From positions 14,805,504-14,869,503 of the forward strand of contig NC_088298.1 in the NCBI RefSeq assembly GCF_032854445.1: a stretch of 64,000 nucleotides of DNA, written 5' to 3'. Of this stretch, positions 34,312-47,200 are shown one piece after another; position 1 is the first letter of the stretch, and each line of letters begins with the position of its first letter. A program made the position numbers and the translations under genes. The notes beneath the pieces are model-generated. The model saw only the letters and a list, made by a program, of their open reading frames with translations, made no database searches and had not been told where the DNA came from. Source of the stretch: Liolophura sinensis (lineage: Eukaryota; Mollusca; Polyplacophora; Chitonida; Chitonidae).

Positions 34312-34679
34312 TGCCCCCTCCGTACATAGGAGAACACCAAAGGGAGATAAGCACAAACTGCATGGGCGCTTGCAAATGTGGTTGTAGGCATGTTAGAAAA
34401 AATACGAGTTAAGTTTCTCTGGAGGTCTGTGGAGTTTCTACCAGGCCTACAGATATACTTCCATGAAAGCGCATGTTACGTATTCGTCTCACTGACTGAT
34501 GGGACCTATTTTTCAGATTTATGAAACATACATTACCCGATAGTTACAGAAAAAAAGATAACTGAAATTGGGGGTACACGGACGTAATCTATGTAAATAA
34601 CTATCTGTTGTTGATCAACATAACGGCTTAGTATAAAGCCCAAAGCAAGGCTGGACGTTCCTGTCGTAACACCCAGCTT

Positions 34680-34807
34680 CTTTATTTATTTGATTGGTGT
34701 TTTACGCCGTACTCAAGAATATTTCACTTATACGACGGCGGCCAGCATTATGGTGGGCGGAAACCGGGCAGAGCCCGGGGGAAACCCACGACCATCCGCA
34801 GGTTCCC
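34680..34807 (-). mobile_element. SINE family A, 3' half
   Basis: Near-consensus TTTATTTATTTGATTGGTGTTTTACGCCGTACTC to CCACGACCATCCGCAGGTT; head absent. It lies about 370 bases upstream of the PDE12 start. Confidence 0.9.
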
Positions 34808-34809
34808 AG

Positions 34810-36725
34810 CTTCGGCCATACACACCCTATCTTATTTTTGCTATCCATCTATTCCTTAAAACGCTCGAGAATGTAATATGTCAAAGCCAGCATTAGTAAA
34901 CCATCTTTCAACAGTAATCTAGCCGTTTAAAGCTTCGAATCGGACAACTCAAATCAACGTCTGCCATGTTTGAAATTTTTTGGAACTTCGGGCAAGATGA
35001 TGGGCCACGAAAATTTTATCCCATCAAATATTTTGTTAACAGGGCATGCAATTCTTGCAGAGGATGTTGGCCAGGATAAAATTTTCAGCATATGTTGAAA
35101 TATGGTTTACCAGTGCTGGCTTTGACATATTACATTTCGGAGTGTGAATAGCAAAAATACGGTAGGTTTTTTTTTGGTGAAATTGTCCGCGTGGAAGCCT
35201 ATATGACGGAATCTGGGCGTTAGGTTAGGAACGTAGGCCTACAGCTAAGCTTTGGGCTACATCGCATGTGTAAGTATTTTGAGGTTTACCGTCGCACTTA
35301 ATGTTTCAGTCATAGGCCTACGACGAGGAAGAGTCATTAGATGTGTGTGCATGGTATAACACCTACTATATGTCTTCTTGAGGCCTGGCGAGTCCTTTTC
35401 GCCAAAGTGCAGCCACCACTGAAGTATCATGCTAAAGACACCAGACCCACCCAGTCATAATATACAGACACCAGCACAATCAGTCATGTTCTCTCAGTGC
35501 TGACCGCCAAGCGAGGCTGCAGCAAGTACCATTTTTAAAGCGGCATCATGTAAGAGAAAGTTTATTGAATACAACTTTAAAGTGAATATAAATTCAGCCA
35601 CTGAACCTGATTTAATTAATAAAGTATTATTCCAAAAATGTTCTAAAAATATTTCATATGCAGCAGACAGTGACGCTTTAGTACCTCTGCCAGCCGCCAG
35701 GGGTCGCTGCACCACAACAGCTTTACGGATCACTGACCAGACAGACTGTCGAACACAGATCACGTACACGTGTCAGTGTTAATCTCACTGCGGGATCTGT
35801 TGAGGTAAGTGTATGCAAGTGATGACTCTCTCCATGTGCAATTTCATTCGCCATTATAATAAGGCACTTTGAAAATTAATTAAATATTTCTGCTAAAAAC
35901 ACAATTTTATTGATAAAGATTTCTCGAAATATTTAAAGAAGTTCACCTTGATTTCCAGTAACATAAAACTATCCATAAAACACAACCATGTGCTCCATAG
36001 ATCGACCCCGACACTGCTTGTAGATATGTAGTCTAAAAAGATCGAGATATTGTGTCATTTTGAAAGTGGTATTATAACAGTATTTTCTGGGTGTAGCACA
36101 GATTCTACCCAGAAAGTGTAAACTCTAATAACGAAAATAATTTTATAGTCCAAAATCCATTGTTGTTTCGTATAGTAAATTGTGGCTGTATAGCACTGTT
36201 ATGCTGTCCGCCTTGAAGAGTGTTTCGGAATACTTCTGGGTAGGTCACGCAGGCGTGGTATCATTATAGACTCCATGTTTAGGATAAAAATAATTAGTCA
36301 CTTTTCATTTTACATCAAAGGAATAGGAGTTTAGAGATATGGTTTATGGTTTGACTTATTAAAAATCGATACCAACAGGCCGAAAAAGCCCACTTATGCT
36401 ACAGGCACGATAACAACGGTAAAGATAAGACACACAAGTATAAAACTGGGCAATCAGCCTAGAGATAAAGTCCTACCAACACACGCTCGTCGCCCTTCCA
36501 ACCACACACCACGGGGATCTGGGTGGGGTGAGTGTGCAGGCCCACCTGACAGCGACGGAATTCCGCCAAACCTACACTTTTGACAATTTTAAATGCCTCC
36601 GGGAACTATCTAATCAACGTCAAAAGATACGAAGATTTGAAACACAAACACTTTATATATTAGTCTAGCAGAAACTATCACGGCAACATGAGGTTTACAT
36701 TTACTTTCGAAATGACATTTGACTA
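34810..36725. other. Region upstream of PDE12; no gene seen
   Basis: AT-rich, with only short frames. The frames at 35494-35782 overlap on both strands and lack protein features. Confidence 0.45.
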
Positions 36726-36730
36726 AAGCC

Positions 36731-36996
36731 AGGGGCCTCTGTGGCTCAGTTGGTTAGCGGGCTAGCGCAGCGTAATGACACAGAAGCCTCTCTCCAATAC
36801 GATCGCTGTGAGTTCAAGTCCAGCTCATACTGGCTTCCTCCCCGGCCGTACGTGGGAAGGTCTGCCAACAACCTGGCGGATGGTCGTGGGATTCCCTCGG
36901 GCTCTGCCCTGTTTCCACCCGCCATAATACTGGCCGCCGTCGTATAAGTGAAATATTCTTGAGTACGGCGTAAAACACCAATCAAATAAATAAATT
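36731..36996 (+). mobile_element. SINE family A, full length
   Basis: GGGGCCTCTGTGGCTCAGTTGG head with A box, B box GAGTTCAAGTCC, body and AAATAAATAAAT tail. Confidence 0.93.
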
Positions 36997-37511
36997 GATT
37001 AAAACCCGTAGGTAACCTTGTTTTCAAGAAAATAACATTGCCACAAATGGACGGTTTGGTCCTTAACTTTAAACTTAGACGGAACTCTCTCAAATATTTT
37101 GTATTAATGTCTTTTATTCGATATATTGTTTGTGAGTACTGGAACTAACGAAGAGTATCACGGCACCGCCGGAATTTAGGACCGTGTGGATGAAATAAGC
37201 CACATCTCGACAGCACCAATGTTAATTTAATGGGCCGCTGAAAGAAAATGCAGCTCATAGCCAGCTCGTGGCCTAGAATTATTGCACATGTAAAAAATTT
37301 TACACCCCTTATCACACAAAAATAGTAAACAATCCTCATTATCTAGCCACTTATTTGGTGACGTCATGTTGCCATGTTATGGCTATCCAGATTGACGTCA
37401 AAAACCTAGGAGCTCTCCCGTATATGTATACATATGTATATGAAAACATGATCTTTTCACATCCTTTTAAACAACGGAAGCAATAAATACAAACACAAGT
37501 TACGCATGCGC

Positions 37512-37630
37512 TGTTTCAAAACAAGATGAGTCGCAATCAAAGATTACGAGTGACCTTATCAACCCATGCTTGCTTTCGATAATTATACAGTACATCATTC
37601 ATGTATATTCAAGTAAATTCACAACGCAAT
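37512..37630 (-). repeat. Interspersed repeat, copy 2 (inverted relative to 596-712)
   Basis: The reverse complement matches the unit at 596-712 over about 115 bases, with a diverged middle. Confidence 0.65.
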
Positions 37631-37747
37631 CCATGAAATTCACGTTAAATGTTCAACACACCAAACTATATGCACCAACCACAAGAGTTTAACATACTCG
37701 ATGTAATCCATCAATTTCATGATTATCCTCTAGCTAATTCTCTCGGA

Positions 37748-37937
37748 GGCGGTAGATCCACGGTCAATCCTGGGTTGGGTCACACCTAAGACCTTAAAAG
37801 AGGAAGCTGTAGCTTCCTAGTTTAGCGTTCAGCATTAAAGGAATGGTGCAACGACTGGTTGACCCGTATCAGTATAATGGCTTGGGTGGGGCTGCTTACT
37901 TGCCTTCGGCAAGTTCGCTCAGTGAAGCAGTACTAGA
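37748..37937 (+). mobile_element. SINE family B, partial
   Basis: GGTAGATCCACGGTCAATCC to CGACTGGTTGACCCGTATCA, CTTACTTGCCTTCGGCAAG and CAGTGAAGCAGTACTAGATT. Both the tRNA-like 5' end and the GAGTGAGT tail are missing. Confidence 0.8.
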
Positions 37938-38250
37938 TTAAAAAAAAGGGTTGGAAATCCATGCATGTGAGTAACGTGTCATTAGAGAGGCGGATTGTTT
38001 GTGTTTTCTGAAATCACTTCCTGCCTCATCATCGTGACCCCAATGACCTCAGCATTGTTAAAGATCTGTGTTCAAAATTTCCTGTTAGTGACAGTGATGT
38101 AAAAGGAAATGTAGAGAGCGAAGCATGCGCTGTAAGAAGTGTGGGTTTCACTAGGTACATGTGTCGTCAAACTGGACCCACCGAATTGACGATAGTTATA
38201 TACCATGACATCACTGATGTAAATTATGTGGACGTAAACCATGACCTGTA

Positions 38251-38368
38251 TTTATTTATTTGATTGGTGTTTTACGCCGTACTCAAGAATATTTTACTTA
38301 CACAAAGGCGGGCAGCGTTATGGTGGGAGGAAACCGAGTAGAGCCCGGGAGAAACCCACGACCACACG
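38251..38368 (-). mobile_element. SINE family A, 3' half
   Basis: TTTATTTATTTGATTGGTGTTTTACGCCGTACTC to GAAACCCACGACCACACGCA. Confidence 0.87.
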
Positions 38369-38599
38369 CACTGATGTCAGTTATGTCAGTTTCTCCACTA
38401 TTTAAATATACCATCAAACAAAAACGTCACTCAAGACTTTGGCAGAGGCATAGAAACTCAACTCTCAGTTCAAACATATAAAATAAATGGTCATGGTCAA
38501 TAGCGCAAAGAAAAGTTATAGGTAACAAGCGCCATACTAAAGTTAAATATAGAGTGCAATAATTTAAATAAGTTACCTAAACAGCACAATATCACAATA

Positions 38600-38844
38600 G
38601 TATTTATTTATTTATTTCACTTGTGTTTTACGCCGTACTCAAGAATATTTCACTTTTTCGACGGCGGAGAGCATTATGGTGGGAGGAAACCGGGCACAGC
38701 CCGGGGGAAACCCACGACCATCCGCAGGTTGCTGACAGACCTTCCCACGTACGGCCGGAGAGAAATCCAGCATGAGCTGGAACTCACAGCGACCGCATTG
38801 GTGAGAGACTGCTGGGTCATTACGCTGCGCTAGCGCGCTAACCT
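38600..38844 (-). mobile_element. SINE family A, nearly full length
   Basis: Tail to GCGCTAGCGCGCTAACC; only the extreme head is lost. Confidence 0.88.
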
Positions 38845-39055
38845 ATGACAATAGTAAACGTACACAGGACTCTCGTTACACCAGAGGTCACCCCTTTATT
38901 CCCTCCAATGCTCACGTTGGCATCTTTCACTTCAAATACATAACCAATGAAGTACTAGTGCTAGCGGGGCTGACCAATCAGAGTGCCGGTTTTTAACATC
39001 TATTCAGAAACATAGTCAGTATGGCCATGTGACGGAAGATATGTCCTGAGAAATA

Positions 39056-39110
39056 CCTATTTATTTATTTACTCATTTGACTGGCGTTTTACGTCGTATA
39101 CTCAAGACCA
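39056..39110 (-). mobile_element. SINE family A, tail fragment
   Basis: TATTTATTTATTTACTCATTTGACTGGCGTTTTACGTCGTATACTCAAGA. Confidence 0.65.
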
Positions 39111-39304
39111 TGAAAATAGAGAAAGAAAGAAAAGAGAAAGAGAGAGGACTGCACTCTGCCCTCATTACCACAAAAGACAGTCCGCATGTCATGAGGCTAT
39201 GCCCGAGATTGTTCTATGTGTCTTGGAAAATCCTTTTCACGCCTAGTCAACAGTAGACTAGTTTTTCTCGACTAGATACTAATCATCGTTGGATACAGCC
39301 ATCA

Positions 39305-39417
39305 TTTATTAATTTATTTCTTTATTCTTACTCAAGAATACCTCTCTTATATATCAGCGACCAGCATTATGATGGCGGGAAACCGGGCAGAGCCCAGGAA
39401 GATATCCACGACCATGG
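39305..39417 (-). mobile_element. SINE family A, diverged 3' half
   Basis: TTTATTAATTTATTTC, CTCAAGAATACCTCTCTTAT, GCGACCAGCATTATG and GGAAACCGGGCAGAGCCCAGG with an internal gap. Confidence 0.7.
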
Positions 39418-39874
39418 TAAGAAATTCAAAAGGCCATAAGAATCGGGACAAAATGGTCTGTGTTTGGGTAAAATAAATACTTAAATAATGACAGTTGTTT
39501 CAGCAGGTAGACTATATTAAAATACACCTCTGTTAAAAACGGGCCGATATGATACTGTTAAATGTACAATAATATATTGCATATGCCACATTTGCCCCGG
39601 ACATTGCCAAGAAAAACTTTTCTACATATCTGTTGCTGGGTACCGTATTATGACGTCAACCAAGATTTAAGCAGCCCAACAGCTAAAAGTATTGACCGGA
39701 GTGCCTACATGAATCGTAATAAAATAATATAAGCTTTTGTATCGAGCAAACGCAAGGCACTTGGTATCGTCTGCTGTAAAACAGTTAATTTAGCACTCAC
39801 CTACATAAATGAAGTGTCACTACATTCGCTCATAAAAAATAGCAGATGAATTGCAATCAACTTGATTCCCACAG

Positions 39875-40079
39875 GTATACAGGGAAACAAAACAACAACA
39901 ATGACGTTTGATACAATGGAAATCCGTACACAGGAAGTGATGACGTTTTTCTCCCACACGGAAACCCTGGCTTATCATTGGGCGATCGCGAAAATACCAT
40001 GTGACACGAATGGAGATCAGCCTTCTTGCTCACGGATAGTAGAACTTCAAAAACCTGAAATTGTCGGAAAAGGAAAACT
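39875..40079 (+). CDS. Exon of an unrecognised gene (exon A)
   Basis: Acceptor cttgattcccacag and donor CT|GTAAGTG frame a 205-base open segment encoding about 68 residues. It includes TMTFDTMEIRTQEVM, HWAIAKIPCD and a second Cys in QPSCSRIVEL. Phase 1 in, phase 2 out. It joins exon B (40307) without a frame break. I do not recognise the family; two Cys and a hydrophobic patch are all that can be described. It might start at the ATG at 39901 instead of being spliced in. Confidence 0.5.
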
Positions 40080-40306
40080 GTAAGTGATACGCAAAAAGCG
40101 TAGGAAAATGATTAACTTGTTAAACGAAAAATACCATCTGTATTTATTAATACGTAGTGAAAGCACTTGAAAAATCCAAGAAACGTAACATTAAATCGAG
40201 ATAGTGCTAAAGAAAGTGATATACTACAGAAATAAACGAAAAATGAAACCTGTATTATTTCGTTTTGATGGCATTTATATACAGTCTAGTAATTTATTTC
40301 TTGTAG

Positions 40307-40367
40307 GCTTATGTACGCTATTACCATAGTGCAGACGTTTGACCCGATTGACATGTGGTCAGCTCAG
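40307..40367 (+). CDS. Exon of an unrecognised gene (exon B)
   Basis: A 61-base exon with acceptor ttatttcttgtag and donor CAG|GTAGGT. It completes the Leu codon split in exon A and reads LLMYAITIVQTFDPIDMWSAQ. It lies less than 700 bases beyond the stop of the galactosyltransferase, which runs in the opposite direction. I could not find further exons. Confidence 0.45.
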
Positions 40368-40684
40368 GTAGGTAAGAAGGGTCTAGGTACTAGAATATGC
40401 TCTAATTCAAAGCTAGCATGCGGTGCAAGCAAAGGATTAGCTGTTCCAACAGCGTTTAGCACCTAAGATAATTCCATACCAGCAATGTACACCAGAATAG
40501 GTTTACAGCAAAAAGAGTCAGGGTGCATGATACTCTCTAACCATACACCCCCCGCAAGGTGTATTTAATCCATACATTTATTTGTTGAAAGAGACCCGGT
40601 TTTTCGATACGAGCGGGCAAATACTCGCTTGTCTTCGATTGTATACGAGATAAAAGCCTGGGCCAAAAAAAAAGACAGAGTACA

Positions 40685-40905
40685 AATTTTTAATAGTCAA
40701 AAATGGACGTGTGGAATAGAGTGCCCGGCGTAAACCACAGGCCTCGGGGCAAGTTACTGATGAACTTTCCCACATGTAATGTACATATATGGACACCGTA
40801 TTAGTGGAAGACAAGTGAACAACGGCAACAGGAGCATGGTCCACCAAGTAAAGTCACCAAGGCTCCCACAAACAGTAAAATCTGTGGAGTCTACAAATTC
40901 CGTCC
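40685..40905 (-). mobile_element. SINE family C, copy 1
   Basis: AATAGAGTGCCCGGCGTAAACCACAG, CTGATGAACTTTCCCACATGTA and GTGGAAGACAAGT match 41455-41560 in order and orientation. Confidence 0.65.
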
Positions 40906-40971
40906 GCAATGCCGGTTTTAAACCCGTACGACGTGTGTCCTGGTGACGATGACCTAGGCCATGGCCCACTC

Positions 40972-41236
40972 TCATATATGAACAGACACCCTATACTGAG
41001 TACGAACATGGCCAACAATAAAACACGTGTTTATGGAGTATACCAACCACCAAAGTGTCTCCCTTGTCGTGTCTTTGGTGGGGTCTATCATATGGTTGTC
41101 GGATGGGCCCAGGTTCACCGTGACGTTCGTGTACAGCGTTAGGTTTGTCTGCTTGATCACGGTGTAGTTCATACCATACGGCGCATTCAGACCGTCATGA
41201 TACCAACGACCACGCCAGCCTAGAAACAGCTCGTTC
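40972..41236 (-). CDS. Beta4GalT exon 6 (C-terminus, extended)
   Basis: Encodes ELFLGWRGRWYHDGLN and YTNVTVNLGP, the usual family end, then about 45 further residues to a TAA at 40972. The acceptor is ttaacag. The extension is rich in Thr/Val and overlaps a region close to family C repeats, so it may be recently acquired coding sequence. Confidence 0.88.
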
Positions 41237-44200
41237 CTGTTAAAAACACGGGCACTTATTAATTTACTTACTGATTCATTTATTCAGCAACGAATAAACA
41301 TATCATGCATATATCAAGATATACTTATTTGATTTATATTTTTATTTTATTGTTGTTGTTTTTTTTTTTTAAGAATTTCGTACATATACGGTGGAGGACA
41401 TGGTGGAGGAAACCCGAGTGACCGACGTAAATCACCAACAATGGTTGGTGTGGGGTAGAGCGCTCGGAGTAAACCACGGAGCTCTGGCAAACTGATGATG
41501 AACTTACCGACATGTGACTACAGATATGCACACCATATTATAGTGGAAGACAAGTCTTTAACATATAATAAACAACGCAACGGCCACACAAGCCTCGTTT
41601 ACCATTTACTGCAACAAAGGCACGACAAGTAGTGAAACTGGGAAAATCTGAATTCTCTGCCCATGGCCAGGGTTGAACTCTCACCTTGTGACGGTGTCCG
41701 CATACATTAAGAAACACACAGGTAGTCTATTACGGTCACGCTAAACATTTGCAATGAACAAACTAACCCAAAGAGATATATAGCGTTAGCGGATGCTTAC
41801 CCGTGCTCGGCCCTAGAGGCTTTGGTATGACGGACCATCTTATACCGGCCTATGTGCTCGGGAGGTCGTGTCAGAAGCAATCCCTTTTCTTGAGTTCTGG
41901 AAGGAGGAAAACAAGAAAACAAAAAAGGATTAGTCATTAGCTGTATTTTATTCGCGGTTATAGAAATCCAGTTACGAATAAAATTGTCCCTACTTCAACA
42001 TCTTCGAACGTCCTTTGAAGAGTCATGTATCTAAGTGTGAAAAGACTCTCGTATACCAGACGTCAACCAAAATAGAGGCTCAGGACAATAACCACAAAAC
42101 CAATACCCTAGACAACTTTCAACTCAAACCATGAAAGAACTAAGAAAGTATATAAAGTATGAAATCAAAACGAACTCATGCAAAGGGAAGATGTCAACAG
42201 TTTTCAACGATGCTGGACGGACGCAAGAAACGTTCTGGACGACTGGGTGAAATCAGTATCAAATCGTGCACCATGCCAGTTGTTAAGTCGATAATCAAAC
42301 TCAGATTCGCTTCAACGGAAATTGATCATATATCATAGTGGTAATCAATAATACATGATTCTTCTTGTGATCTTTGCGTGATACTTCAGGATCAACTGTC
42401 TAGAATTCTATTCACAGGTAAATTTGTAGGTCACAAACCCACAAAAAAGACTTTGTTCAAGGTTTTGTTAAAGTTTTAGGTTTTGTTAAGGTTTTAGATC
42501 AAAAAATGAGAATAAAACCCTTACTGAGATAACTCGACAAGGTCCGTATTTCACCAGTTACGTCTGACCAGTTGCCAGCTAACACATTGTCGTCGCTGCT
42601 CTGGTTTTTCTCTCTATCATGTACGCCTGTAATTATATTTGCTCACGCATAATGCTGCTAATCTGGATAGACGAATAATTAGAGCTTCTGTTTCATTTGA
42701 TTTGCTATTTTTCCATAACTCTGGTTCCGACCAATCAAATCCAGACTTGTACGATATTGTACGGCAAATAGTCGCAGGTAACTGGTGAAATATAGCCTCT
42801 AGTCATTCTAACGTGGCACTTTTCGTGAGCTGATTTCATACAAAGACATCCCGACCATATAAAATGTCACAGACAACATTTCAACTTGAACGAATATGAT
42901 ACGATCGATCATAAATGCTCACCATCCAATTAGCATTCGAATACGATGGGCGGCTAAGAGTGAGATTAACATCGATAATCATCAGTCCCATTTTGCACAC
43001 GTTACGCTTGTCATGTATTCTGGTACCGGAAACCGGGCAAAGACCCAGATGAAACCATTGCCAAACTCCTGATGCCTGGCAAAATGCCCAAAGCCAACGC
43101 TTGGATTTGAACCTGCGACCTCACGCATTGGCCACTACTGATGTTGTGTGTAACTGTTGTCCGACTTACTAATACATTGCAAACTTACGTCACAGCACAT
43201 GAAACTGTTCTTGAGCCTACACAAAATCTTGCACAAACAACCAATTTGAATACAAGAATATTGCTGAATTTTCGTTTGCGCGTCTCCTCTGGGGTTATAA
43301 TCCCTTAGCATACAGAGAGTGTGGTTGTTTACCTGTCTTGAGACCAGGACGATGACATGCGCACTAATGAGCTATGATGAAAGCTACTGAGGTTTGTTGA
43401 CAGCCTCAAAGTTTTAAGTTCATTGTTCTTTAAGTTGGAACGCACCTTCATGGTCTATATACGAGTGTTACAGGAATGTCGGACTTCAGGCTTATACTCC
43501 AGGAAAAATTAGAGGCAATTCAATGTGAAAAATTCAAGACAACGTACCTTGCTGATAGATCATCGTCTTCGTTTCCCCAACCCCAATACATATTGGAATA
43601 CCCGTTAATTTTTATAAAATTCTTTCGATTCATGGCAATTACTCCTCCAGCATAGTTATAATACATCACACTGCAAAGAAAGCAAAAGAAACTAAATAAA
43701 TAAGTAAATAAATAAAACAGGAGTACATGGAAGTATATCATAAACAGTTCATTTTATATACACTGAAACCTTCCAATCGACCTGGTAAACAAATAGATCC
43801 TGACCTGAGCCCGAATCGAATCATACCTAAGACTTTTTTTGCGACCTCATGGGTCAGAATAACACTACAGTTAAACGAACAAGCAAATCGAAGCAATAAG
43901 TGAAAATAATTCTGAAGGATCACAAATTGAATCTGCACACAAAATTTGATCTTATCGAAAAATATTTGGAGCAGTTATTGGATGGGAGGCTACGACCAAT
44001 CAGAATCAAGAAAACCGTTGAACATGCAAAGCTTAGGCACGGATCGGGTTAACTTTCGAGCCTGATCATAGTTTCCTCAAAGTTAAACGGTAAACAAAGT
44101 TGTACTGAAATATTTGGAACGGAAAGCGAAAGATCAATGATTTGAACGGCCATAAAATGAACTTGAGCAGAAAATTGAAATATGACAAAATTAATTAAGT

Positions 44201-47200
44201 TAATGCACAGAAACCAACAAATAGATCGCAAAACTTAATCTGAAGCTTTACAAAATGAATTTCACACAATATCTTACAAAAATCTGACAATGTCTTGAGC
44301 AGTTGTTGCACGGTCACACAAACATATTCACATCCTGTGCGTTTTAGGATTCTGCTCCAGCTACTTCTCAAGATATGGGCAAATTACAGAAAATCTGATC
44401 CGCAGATCAAGAGATAAAGTAATTTCCACTGCTCAAAAGAGGGCGAGAGCGTATAAATACATTGATGTCGATAGCAATTTATCAAGCGTCATTAAAATAG
44501 AATGACTGAAAATGCTATGTTGTTATCACACTTAAACTTACTGGTATCTCATTTCATCAATGGCAGAAGATAAATGACGGGCGTCTTGATCACAGAGATA
44601 AAGGTTTTTGTCGTTTTCAGGAATGAGATCAGTGTCATGGAAAATAAAACAGTCGAAGTGTCCTACTTTCAGGGCTTCTTTGAAACCAACGTTCATCAGC
44701 TTTCCTCTATTGAAGAGATCGTTGCCAAACTGAAACATTAAAGAGTTACTGAATGATTAAGGTGGCTTATGCTAGATACATCAGTATTATATTTTATGAT
44801 ATAGATCAATTGCCTTAAAGTATTTAATGACATTATCGCTGTGATATAAACCGCAGTTTTTAGACATCACCGGTCTAGAGTTGTCAACACATTAAACATA
44901 CAACAACAGTAGGCCAGTGTTTTCAAAATCTTCAACCATATATACGATATCTGCGTGGCAAGAAATGGTACAAATGCACCTCAGTTACGATTTTATTGGT
45001 ACTGTTCGTATAAACACTGCAGTGGTATTAAAACCGTGCTATATCTACAAAGTTCCTAGTTCCGGGTTAAGCCGAATTGGAGACATACTTGCAAAGAATA
45101 GCCTCGTAGATCTCCTCGCTATGATTACACGTTATAATTAAGGGCTGAGATGTTTTGATGAAAGTTTAGACAATTTGAATGTAGGCGTTTGACAGTGAAG
45201 AAAATGCTGCTGCTTATAACAAAACAGGTTCAGGGGCCACTTGCACGAAGCCCTCTTAACGTTAAGAGCACGTAACTACCATGGCGACGTAATGCCCACA
45301 GAGCTGGCTGCCAGGTTATTTACGTGCTCTTAACGTTAAGATGGCTTCGTGCAAGTGGGCCCTGCTGTGGTAATTAATTATTTATTTTCTGTTATTTATG
45401 TATTTATTTGGTGTTTCACCTAGTGAGCGAGATAATTTGACTTACTTGAAGGTTGTGTGATCTATGAGTTTAAAAAAGCAACTACTATTGCTAGTTACCT
45501 GAAAAACACCTTGATATAAAGCTAAAGCAGGATTCGAACCCACTACCACAAGATTCCAAAGCTCCCAGATTTTAGGCCGAATCTATGGGATAACTTGATC
45601 TGTGCGGGGATCTTTTATAGACCTCCAGATTCGTTCTGATCACGGTACAACACGCCCCACCCACCTGCTCGATTACAAATATTCGGTAGTGAATCCTCTG
45701 TTTCTGTAACATTGGATGAAGGCGATTCAACAGAATCCGAAGGTGCTGCTCACGGTCTCGGTAAGGAACAATTATTGCCACCCTCTGCAGAGATTCACAG
45801 TTGGATGGTTGCCAGGTACCGCCTTCTTTTACATCTGTGTTATTGTGTTCTATCGCACAAAAGGTGGGAGAATGGAAGATATTGATCTTGGCCAACCCTG
45901 GAACAAAGCAAAATGAATGAGTTATATATCTGAGGTGAAAAATACTCAAGGCCAGGGAAGCAAAGTTTTTACATATTTTTACTGGGTATTTCATGCTGTA
46001 CGCCTAGCCATATTAGCAAGCTAGCACATAAACTTTGTCATTTGAGCCACTGGCCACTTCATTGGTCCACGAATAGTTGATGGTCCATATAGGCGCGAAG
46101 AGCACTCGGTTGGACAATGATTAAAACTGTAGTGAGACTTATTTCGAACTTCTTCTCACCATTTCAAATTTCAACACCATGATGATGCATATAAATCTTC
46201 TGTCCTTTGTAAAACGGAAAGGCTGGCTGGCCGCCGTCGTATAAGTGAAATATTCTTGAGTACGGCGTAAAACACCAATCAAAATAAATAAAAATAAAAC
46301 GGAAAGGGGCCTCCGTGGCTCAGTTGGTTAGCGCGCTGGCGCAGCGTAATGACCCATGAGTTTCTCACCAATGCGGTCGCTGTGAGTTCAAGTCCAGCTC
46401 ATGCTGGCTTCCTCTCCGGCCGTAAGCAGGAAGGTCTGTCAGTAACCTGCGGATGGTTGTGGGTTTCCCCCGGTCTGCCCGGTTTCCACCCACCATAATG
46501 CTGACCGCCGTCGTATAAGTGAAATATTCTTGAGTACGGCGTAAAACACCAATCAAATAAATAAATAAATAAGTAAAACGGAAAAATATTTCACACAATT
46601 CATATTGTTGCAAGGTTACTTGGTCTAATGCAAATACTTCCTTTTGACCTTTGTAGAAAGGGGGAATTACAAAAGTTCGTTTCCACAAATGTCCCAGGCT
46701 ACTTATAATGATGTATATGTACACAACTTATTTCGTCCTCTGTAAAGCGGAACAGTATTTCACAGAATCCATTTCCACAGCCTTGCAAGGTTACGTCTAT
46801 AATGATGTCTATACGGCCTCTTTCCGCTATACAAGGGCGGAATTACAAAAGTTCATTTCTACGCCGTACATTGATGTTTGTTTATAATTTTGTTTTTTTT
46901 TGTTTATATTTTTCTGCTTCTTTATGTCCACACCCGGGTAACTGACTGATTATGGTTGATAATACAGAAAGGTTTATCATCTGTAATGCGAAATAGTAAA
47001 CGGCTCATTTTTGATACTTTATACATTATAATGATATATCATTGATAATGATATATAGAGAAAGGTTTATCCTCGATAATGCAGAATTACAAAATCTCAT
47101 TTCCACACACCATACATCGTCATGCTTAGACTGTTTTTATTTATGACTTCGGTTTAGCAGAATTGCTCATAGAATTCACTTCCACATCATTGCAATGCAT

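Noticed and set aside
34312-34356. PDE12 start at 34356
   Set aside because: The first codon there is TTG; the first in-frame ATG is 34311.
33497-34412. Plus-strand frames of up to 202 codons across PDE12 exon 1
   Set aside because: Shadows of the coding exon on the other strand; no protein features, whereas the minus strand matches PDE12 throughout.
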